From NCBI GenBank assembly GCA_903919165.1, contig CAIXHJ010000441.1:1-19900 (forward strand): a stretch of 19,900 nt of DNA, given 5' to 3'. The notes under the pieces were generated by a model. The model saw only the letters and a program-made list of their open reading frames with translations. It was not told where the DNA came from and did no database searches. Of this stretch, positions 15,661 to 19,900 are shown in pieces. Both the position numbers and the translations under genes were made by a program. Source of the stretch: an uncultured Holophagaceae bacterium. Its GTDB lineage: Bacteria; Acidobacteriota; Holophagae; Holophagales; Holophagaceae. Position 1 is the stretch's first letter; each line of letters opens with the position of its first letter.

Positions 15661-16498
15661 GCCGCTGGAGGGCTTCCTGCTCGCCGCGGGCCTGGGCCTG
15701 CGCATGGCCCCCCTGAGCCTGTGCCTGCCCAAACCTGCCTGGACCCTGAAAGACCGGCCTCTCCTGCAATGGGGGGCGGAGGCTCTGCGGGCCCACGGAA
15801 TTCGGCGCCTCGGTTGCAACGCCCACCTGCATCCTGACCGCCTCCGTGCCGTGGCCACTGGCATCGAGGTCTTCGAGGAACCCCGGCTTCTGGGCAGTGC
15901 TGGGGGCCTGCTCCATGCCCGAGGTCGCGTGGCCCCGGAACTGCTCACCTGGAATGCCGATGTCTGGGCCGAGACCGTGCCCTTCGATCGCCTGAGGGCC
16001 CACCACCGCGAAGCCGCAGCCACCCTGAGCTGGCTGCTCGTCCCCCATCCCGGGGACAGATGGAATTCCGTCTGGATGGACGAGCAGGACCGTGTGCTGC
16101 CCAAGGGCGTGTCGGGTCCCCGAGGACCCTTCCATTTCACAGGCGCCGCCGCCTGGTCGCCTGAGGCCCTGGCCCTCCTTCCCGAGGGCCCGAGCGAAGT
16201 GGACGAACTGCGCCCGCACCTGCGCTTCCACCTGGGCGTGGTGGTGGAACCCTTCCCTTGGCGCGAAGTGGGCACCGGCGATGCGCTCATCCAGGCTGCC
16301 GCCGACCTCGCACCGGAGCAGGAAGGCCGCCTGTCAGGCTGCTACCTCCATCCCACGGCCCGACCCGCCGGTCGCCTGGTCCGCTGCGTCCTGGGCCCGG
16401 GCGCCGCACCACCGCCGGCCATCACCGATGCGGACGCCCTCTGGTTCGAAGAAGGCGGCAACCAGGTGCGGTTGGGCCTAGGGGCCGTTACGAAATAG
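15653..16498 (+). CDS. murU: MurU-like sugar-1-phosphate nucleotidyltransferase
   Basis: The 281-residue NTP-transferase-fold protein has the signature LLAAGLGLRMAPLSLCLPKP (9-28), which binds nucleotide. A GSAGGLLHA segment (81-89) and the metal-binding NADVW (101-105) follow. The relatives are glucose-1-phosphate thymidylyltransferase and MurU, which makes UDP-MurNAc from MurNAc-1-phosphate during cell-wall recycling. I favour MurU because the next gene encodes an AmgK-like kinase, the enzyme that supplies its substrate in Pseudomonas. Other sugar-1-phosphates remain possible. ATG 15653 lies eight bases inside the CNNM gene, indicating translational coupling. A long stem-loop spans its stop codon. 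Confidence 0.75.
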   Translation: MPEPLEGFLLAAGLGLRMAPLSLCLPKPAWTLKDRPLLQWGAEALRAHGIRRLGCNAHLHPDRLRAVATGIEVFEEPRLLGSAGGLLHARGRVAPELLTWNADVWAETVPFDRLRAHHREAAATLSWLLVPHPGDRWNSVWMDEQDRVLPKGVSGPRGPFHFTGAAAWSPEALALLPEGPSEVDELRPHLRFHLGVVVEPFPWREVGTGDALIQAAADLAPEQEGRLSGCYLHPTARPAGRLVRCVLGPGAAPPPAITDADALWFEEGGNQVRLGLGAVTK

Positions 16499-16531
16499 CC
16501 AGCGCAGTCCTGGCTGTGTTGTTACGGCCCC
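16481..16531 (+). terminator. Long stem-loop across the murU stop codon
   Basis: Bases 16481-16502 pair with 16510-16531 at 18 of 22 positions around a seven-base loop. The tightest parts are GGGGCCGT/ACGGCCCC-type outer pairing and AGCCAG/CTGGCT inner pairing. There is no T-run after it, so partial termination, attenuation or protection of the upstream mRNA is more likely than strong termination. Confidence 0.5.
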
Positions 16532-16542
16532 AGTTCAATGCC

Positions 16543-16577
16543 AAAGGAGGGCGGGAATGTTTTACACAACGGCTTAA
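16543..16577 (+). other. Six-codon mini-ORF with a strong ribosome-binding site
   Basis: AAAGGAGG (16543-16550) lies six bases before ATG 16557, which opens the frame MFYTTA and stops at TAA 16575-16577. The amgK-like ATG follows nine bases later in the same frame and has no good ribosome-binding site of its own. It may be a leader peptide enabling re-initiation, or a remnant of a longer N-terminus cut off by a stop. Confidence 0.4.
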
Positions 16578-16586
16578 CCTGAGTGC

Positions 16587-17570
16587 ATGGACCCCCGTCT
16601 GCAGCGTGCCCTCGAACGCTGGGATCTGACCGATCCCCGGCCTCTCGCCGGGGACGTCGGGGCCCGCCAGTACTTTCGCGTGGGCCATTCCCAACTGGGC
16701 ACGGCCCTGGTGGTGTTGCACCCGCTGGACACGCCTGACAAGGTTGACGACAGCTACTTCGAATTCCGTGCCCTTCAGGCCTACCTGGATCCCCTGCTCC
16801 GCGTGCCCACCATCATCCAAAGCGATGACGGGGACCGCTGCCTGCTGGTGGAGGACCTGGGCGACACCACCCTGGAGCGTCGGCTGATGGAGCATCCCGA
16901 GGAAGAGCTGGTCTGGGCGCGGCAGGCTGGGTTCCTGCTGTCCACCCTGGCCGGTCCCCTGACCCTGGGGGCGCCGGGCCATACGTTCTTCATGAACCGC
17001 GCCTTCGATCAAGCCAAGTTCGAGTTCGAGTGGGACTACTGTCGGCAGAACTTCTTCCAGGATTTCCTCCAGAAGGAACCGCCCCGCTGGTTGGACCGGA
17101 TGATGGAGGAAGTCCACGCCAGCCTCGAAACCCGGGCCCACTTCTTCGTCCACCGCGACTTCCATGTGCGGAATCTCATGGTGCACGGCGACCGGTTGGT
17201 GGCCATCGACTTCCAGGACGCCCGCCGGGGCGCCGCCACCTATGACCTGGCCAGTCTGCGCTACGACGCCTACTGGGACTGGTCCAAGGAGGCGGGGCGC
17301 GCCCTCATCGAGCCCCTCCAAGCAGAACTGGGCTGGAACCATGAAGCCCTGCTCGAAGAGCTGAACCTCAGCGCCCTGCAGCGGAGCCTCAAGGCCCTGG
17401 GCACCTTCGGCCACCAGCTCGTACACCGCAGGAAGGCCCACTTCGCCCCCGCCGTGCCTCGCACTCTGCGCCATCTTCGAAGCCACTTCCAGCGGATGAA
17501 CCACCAGGATGGCGTCCTCGCCAGCGAACACATGCTGAGGCTGGCGGAGGATCGCCTGCTGAAGGGGTAG
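16587..17570 (+). CDS. amgK: AmgK-like N-acetylmuramate/N-acetylglucosamine kinase
   Basis: The 327-residue protein has the aminoglycoside-phosphotransferase fold. The N-lobe (about 1-90) has GARQYFRV in the nucleotide-binding loop and LLVEDLGD at the hinge. The catalytic loop is FFVHRDFHVRNLM (187-198, Asp191) and the metal-binding motif DFQDARRGAATYDLASL (208-224). The HRDFH.RN and DFQDA...YDLASL forms are characteristic of AmgK, the anomeric sugar kinase that feeds MurU in the cell-wall recycling bypass of UDP-MurNAc synthesis. That route gives intrinsic fosfomycin tolerance in Pseudomonas. Pairing with the MurU-like gene supports this. It is separated from murU by a stem-loop and a mini-ORF and converges with the sirtuin gene. 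Confidence 0.8.
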   Translation: MDPRLQRALERWDLTDPRPLAGDVGARQYFRVGHSQLGTALVVLHPLDTPDKVDDSYFEFRALQAYLDPLLRVPTIIQSDDGDRCLLVEDLGDTTLERRLMEHPEEELVWARQAGFLLSTLAGPLTLGAPGHTFFMNRAFDQAKFEFEWDYCRQNFFQDFLQKEPPRWLDRMMEEVHASLETRAHFFVHRDFHVRNLMVHGDRLVAIDFQDARRGAATYDLASLRYDAYWDWSKEAGRALIEPLQAELGWNHEALLEELNLSALQRSLKALGTFGHQLVHRRKAHFAPAVPRTLRHLRSHFQRMNHQDGVLASEHMLRLAEDRLLKG

Positions 17571-17608
17571 AAACAAAGGTCTGCCTTGACGCCGCGTCGA
17601 TCGGCCCT

Positions 17609-18307
17609 TCATCCGCCCAGCAACTCCGAAACGAAGGCCGGCACCAGGTCCGTTGCTCGGCCAGTGCGGGCCTCCTGGAAGGCGCTGGCCACGAGGCTGG
17701 GTTCGAGGTTGAGTTCCAGGGTGCGGGAGCCGGGCCCCGCGGCCTCCACGAACCCAGCGGCCGGGTACACATGCCCGCTGGTGCCGATGGCCACGAAGAG
17801 ATCGCAGCGGTCCAGAGCCTGATAGATGCGGTCCATCCCCAGGGGCATCTCGCCGAACCACACGATGTGCGGGCGCATGGGGCCACGGCCACAGCTGGGG
17901 CAACGACTGGTGGGGTCCATGTCCTCGGGCCAGTCCTGTATGGTTCCGCAGTCGAGACAGCGTCCCTTGAGAAGTTCGCCGTGCATGTGGAGCAGGTTCC
18001 GCGATCCGGCCCGATCGTGCAGATCATCCACATTCTGCGTGACCAGCAGAAGGTCACCGCGCCACTCGCGCTCCAGTCGGGCCAGGGCGAAGTGCGCTGC
18101 GTTGGGCTGGACGGCGGCGAGGCTCCGCCGCCGCTCGTTGTAGAAGCGGTGGACCAGCGCCGGATTCTGGTGAAAGGCCTCGGGTGTGGCCACGTCCTGC
18201 ACCCGGTGGCTCTCCCAGAGGCCATCGGCGGCGCGGAAGGTGCGCAGCCCGCTTTCCGCGGAGATGCCCGCGCCGGTGAGGATCACGAGGCGGGAAGCCC
18301 GAAGCAT
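17609..18307 (-). CDS. cobB: Sirtuin-type NAD-dependent protein deacylase
   Basis: SIR2-family enzyme removing acyl groups from protein lysines using NAD+. The 232-residue product shows GAGISAESG (12-20), TQNVDDLH (90-97), catalytic His109 (MHGE), the zinc cysteines 117/120 and 136/139, and IVWFGEMP (148-155). A Tyr56-x-x-Arg59 pair (YNER) matches the motif by which class III sirtuins recognise succinyl-lysine, so desuccinylase activity is likely in addition to deacetylation. I chose ATG 18305-18307 because it overlaps the upstream stop (TGATG) and begins directly before the Rossmann segment. A GTG or ATG ten codons earlier in the frame is less likely. It is the last gene of the minus-strand operon. 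Confidence 0.9.
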   Translation of the reverse strand: MLRASRLVILTGAGISAESGLRTFRAADGLWESHRVQDVATPEAFHQNPALVHRFYNERRRSLAAVQPNAAHFALARLEREWRGDLLLVTQNVDDLHDRAGSRNLLHMHGELLKGRCLDCGTIQDWPEDMDPTSRCPSCGRGPMRPHIVWFGEMPLGMDRIYQALDRCDLFVAIGTSGHVYPAAGFVEAAGPGSRTLELNLEPSLVASAFQEARTGRATDLVPAFVSELLGG

Positions 18308-18948
18308 CAGAAGGCCACGCCCACGCCGAAGGTCCACAGGCGCTGGAACTCCTGTCCGCTGCCCTGGGCGGTGAGGTAGGTCGCCAGATCCGAGGCACTG
18401 CTGAGTTTCACCGGGTTGTCCTTGGTGACCGGCTGCTGGTAGCTGGCGACCACGTAGGGATGCACTACCACCGAAGGGATCCGCCAGCGGGCGCCCACTC
18501 GGAGCCAGGTGCGGCTCAGGTCCTTGGCGTTGGAGGCCCCCGCGGTGTCAAGGGTGTAGCGCTGGAAACGCTGGATGAGTCCGAACTCACCAGCGAGCCC
18601 CGTGAAAGGAACCCAGAACTGGGCATTGATATCCAACCCCACACCCTGCTGCTTGAGGTCGGTGCCTTGGGAGGCTGTTCCATTCGCAAGGCTGCCGCCC
18701 GCCTTGAACTGGGAATACTCCAACCCACCTTCCAGCTTGAGCAGGGGGCCCACCTGGAGGATCTGCCGACTCACCGTGGCGATGAATCCCTGGCCGGTAC
18801 TGAAGTCCCCTGCCACCAGGTTCCCTGTCCCGCTGATGAGGGTCTGGGGCAGGCTCTGGCCCGTGGGGCGGGGGAGTTCCAGACGCAGGTCCCACTGGGC
18901 GCAGAGGGGCAGGCTGGCGAGGCAGATCGGAAGGACGGCAAGGCGCAT
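18307..18948 (-). CDS. Small outer-membrane beta-barrel-like protein
   Basis: The 213-residue protein has no recognised family name. It starts with a signal peptide (MRLAVLPICLASLPLCA, likely cleaved before QWDLRLEL). It continues as alternating polar/hydrophobic strands, for example LLKLEGGLEYSQF, VGLDINAQFWVPF and LRVGARWRI. It ends in WTFGVGVAF, with a terminal Phe as in outer-membrane barrels recognised by BamA. An 8-strand barrel or a similar porin-like fold is therefore plausible. The start ATG has GGAG five bases upstream. Its stop overlaps the sirtuin start, although the two products act in different compartments. Confidence 0.75.
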   Translation of the reverse strand: MRLAVLPICLASLPLCAQWDLRLELPRPTGQSLPQTLISGTGNLVAGDFSTGQGFIATVSRQILQVGPLLKLEGGLEYSQFKAGGSLANGTASQGTDLKQQGVGLDINAQFWVPFTGLAGEFGLIQRFQRYTLDTAGASNAKDLSRTWLRVGARWRIPSVVVHPYVVASYQQPVTKDNPVKLSSASDLATYLTAQGSGQEFQRLWTFGVGVAF

Positions 18949-18973
18949 TGGGGCTCCATCTGGGAACCTCCGA

Positions 18974-19522
18974 TCATACCCTTTGCAGGTACCAGCTCCG
19001 CAGCCCCGTGTAGCATCCCTGTGGCCCGCTCTCGAAGAGGGTCAGACTATCCACGTTGAAACCCTGGGTGGGTGGAGCGGTGAATCCGGCCATGGGCTGG
19101 GCCTGGCGGAAGCGGGCCAGGGTCACGTGAGGGTGGAATGGCTTGGTGTCCATGGCTTCGCCCGCAACCTGGAGGGTTCTTCGCAGGTCCCCGGCAAGGG
19201 CCTCTAGGGCCGGAGCCGGGGCCAGTCCTAGCCAGAGCAGCCGGGTGGATCCAGCGCGAGAGAAGCTGCCGAGCGCCGCAGTGCGCAAGGCGAAGGCCCT
19301 GTGGCGGAACGCTACGGTCGCAGCGATTCTTTCCAGGCTGGGCAGGGACTCCATCGGGCGCTGGCCGAGGAAGGCCAGGGTCAGATGCAGACCCTCAGGT
19401 CTGGACCAGCCCTCGGTACCGGGAAAGGTCCGCTGCCACTGGCTGAGGTGCTCGTGCAGGTCCCCCGGCAGCGGAAGGCCGAAGAAGAGCCTCAGGTGAC
19501 GGGCTTCCACTTGATCGAACAT
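18974..19522 (-). CDS. thpR: RNA 2',3'-cyclic phosphodiesterase (LigT/ThpR family)
   Basis: The 182-residue protein of the 2H phosphoesterase superfamily hydrolyses 2',3'-cyclic phosphate ends of RNA (historically 2'-5' RNA ligase). Both catalytic H-x-T motifs are present: HLTLAFLG (His46, Thr48) and HPHVTLARF (His132, Thr134). The family's opening LRLFFGLPLP (10-19) and WSRPEGLHLTL are also visible. ATG 19520-19522 overlaps the end of the redoxin gene by 31 bases. A GTG at 19508-19510 would shorten the overlap and still keep the family core, so the exact start is uncertain. The ribosome-binding site is poor for both, suggesting coupling to the upstream gene. Confidence 0.9.
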   Translation of the reverse strand: MFDQVEARHLRLFFGLPLPGDLHEHLSQWQRTFPGTEGWSRPEGLHLTLAFLGQRPMESLPSLERIAATVAFRHRAFALRTAALGSFSRAGSTRLLWLGLAPAPALEALAGDLRRTLQVAGEAMDTKPFHPHVTLARFRQAQPMAGFTAPPTQGFNVDSLTLFESGPQGCYTGLRSWYLQRV

Positions 19523-19900
19523 CCCCGACTCGGCGGCTGGTCGGCGGAAACGGGCATTCCGGAAAGCACCGCCTCGGTAGCGGCTTCCAGATCACGCACT
19601 GTGATCTTGGCCGGATCCCGCCAGCTGTCGTCCATGCGCCCGCGGTAGACCAGTTTCCGGGTCGCATCGAAAAGGAAGAAGTCCGGCGTACAGACGGCGC
19701 CAAAGGTCCGGGTCACGGCCTGAGATTCATCCTTGAGATAGGGGAAGACGAAGCCCTGCCCCTTGGCCTGGGCCTTCATATCCGCCGGGGTTTCCTTGGC
19801 ATGGGTATCCACATCGTTGGCGTTGATGGCGAGGACGGCGACCTTGCCGGCGTACTTCCGGGCATAGGCGTTGATGCGGGCCTGTGTGGCCATCACGTAG
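19492..19900 (-). CDS. Thioredoxin-fold redoxin protein, 5' end outside the window
   Basis: C-terminal part of a thioredoxin-like protein of the AhpC/TSA-redoxin type. Visible family features are YVMATQARINAYARKYAGKVAVLAIN..D, FPYLKDESQAVTRTFGAVCTPDFFLFDATRKLVYRGRMDD and the late GCSIKW. In known members the N-terminal part carries a CNHCP-type redox motif just before the YV.A.QAR segment, so here it should lie directly beyond base 19900. The GTG at 19896 is not the start, because the codon before it (TAC, Tyr) continues the family sequence. The conserved Cys in AVCTPDFF is present. It is probably the first visible gene of the operon with thpR, the barrel protein and the sirtuin. Confidence 0.85.
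   Translation of the reverse strand, partial: YVMATQARINAYARKYAGKVAVLAINANDVDTHAKETPADMKAQAKGQGFVFPYLKDESQAVTRTFGAVCTPDFFLFDATRKLVYRGRMDDSWRDPAKITVRDLEAATEAVLSGMPVSADQPPSRGCSIKWKPVT

Overview
The window is high-GC bacterial chromosome with tightly packed genes, GTG starts, and 4-base GTGA or TGATG-type overlaps between co-transcribed genes. The gene content (MidA-type methyltransferase, AguA/AguB, MeaB, AmgK/MurU, a FrzS-like protein, a twin zinc-ribbon protein) and the style of the degenerate intergenic repeats suggest Acidobacteriota, perhaps the Holophagae/Geothrix group. That placement is an inference from gene content and composition, not from a marker gene. Nothing in the window points to a prophage, plasmid or CRISPR locus.

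Layout. From 1 to 3213 (+): the end of an MMPL/RND exporter, then a MidA-like methyltransferase. From 3214 to 3622: a gene-free stretch with decayed dispersed repeats. From 3623 to 5530 (-): an exported CocE/NonD hydrolase. From 5684 to 7560 (+): agmatine deiminase and N-carbamoylputrescine amidase, translationally coupled, which together convert agmatine to putrescine. From 7588 to 8526 (-): the MeaB GTPase. From 8627 to 9031 (+): a small twin zinc-ribbon protein. From 9058 to 10193 (+): an exported protein of unknown function broken by one base. From 10211 to 10884: three tRNA genes, Pro(TGG) on + and Arg(TCT) and His(GTG) on -. From 10993 to 12495 (+): a DegP/HtrA protease. From 12590 to 17570 (+): a probable operon of a FrzS-like pseudo-receiver/coiled-coil protein, a CNNM/CBS membrane protein, a MurU-like nucleotidyltransferase and an AmgK-like sugar kinase. 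From 19900 down to 17609 (-): a convergent operon of a redoxin (cut by the window edge), ThpR, a small outer-membrane-type protein and a sirtuin.

The most unusual thing I see is in the tRNA cluster. Each of the three tRNA genes is followed by an inverted, near-identical copy of its own T-arm region (in one case also the acceptor strand), so each tRNA 3' end forms one arm of a long quasi-palindrome. The three copies match three different tRNAs, start at the same place in the tRNA structure, and are bordered by the same short GTGGG motif. The tails of tRNA-Arg and tRNA-His also share a 26-base direct repeat and an equally placed 8-bp hairpin whose sequence differs between the two. I know of no standard explanation.

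Other points worth attention are the FrzS-like protein with Cys in place of the phospho-acceptor Asp, the murU-amgK pair separated by a long stem-loop and a six-codon mini-ORF with a strong ribosome-binding site, and the single-base frameshift in the exported protein.
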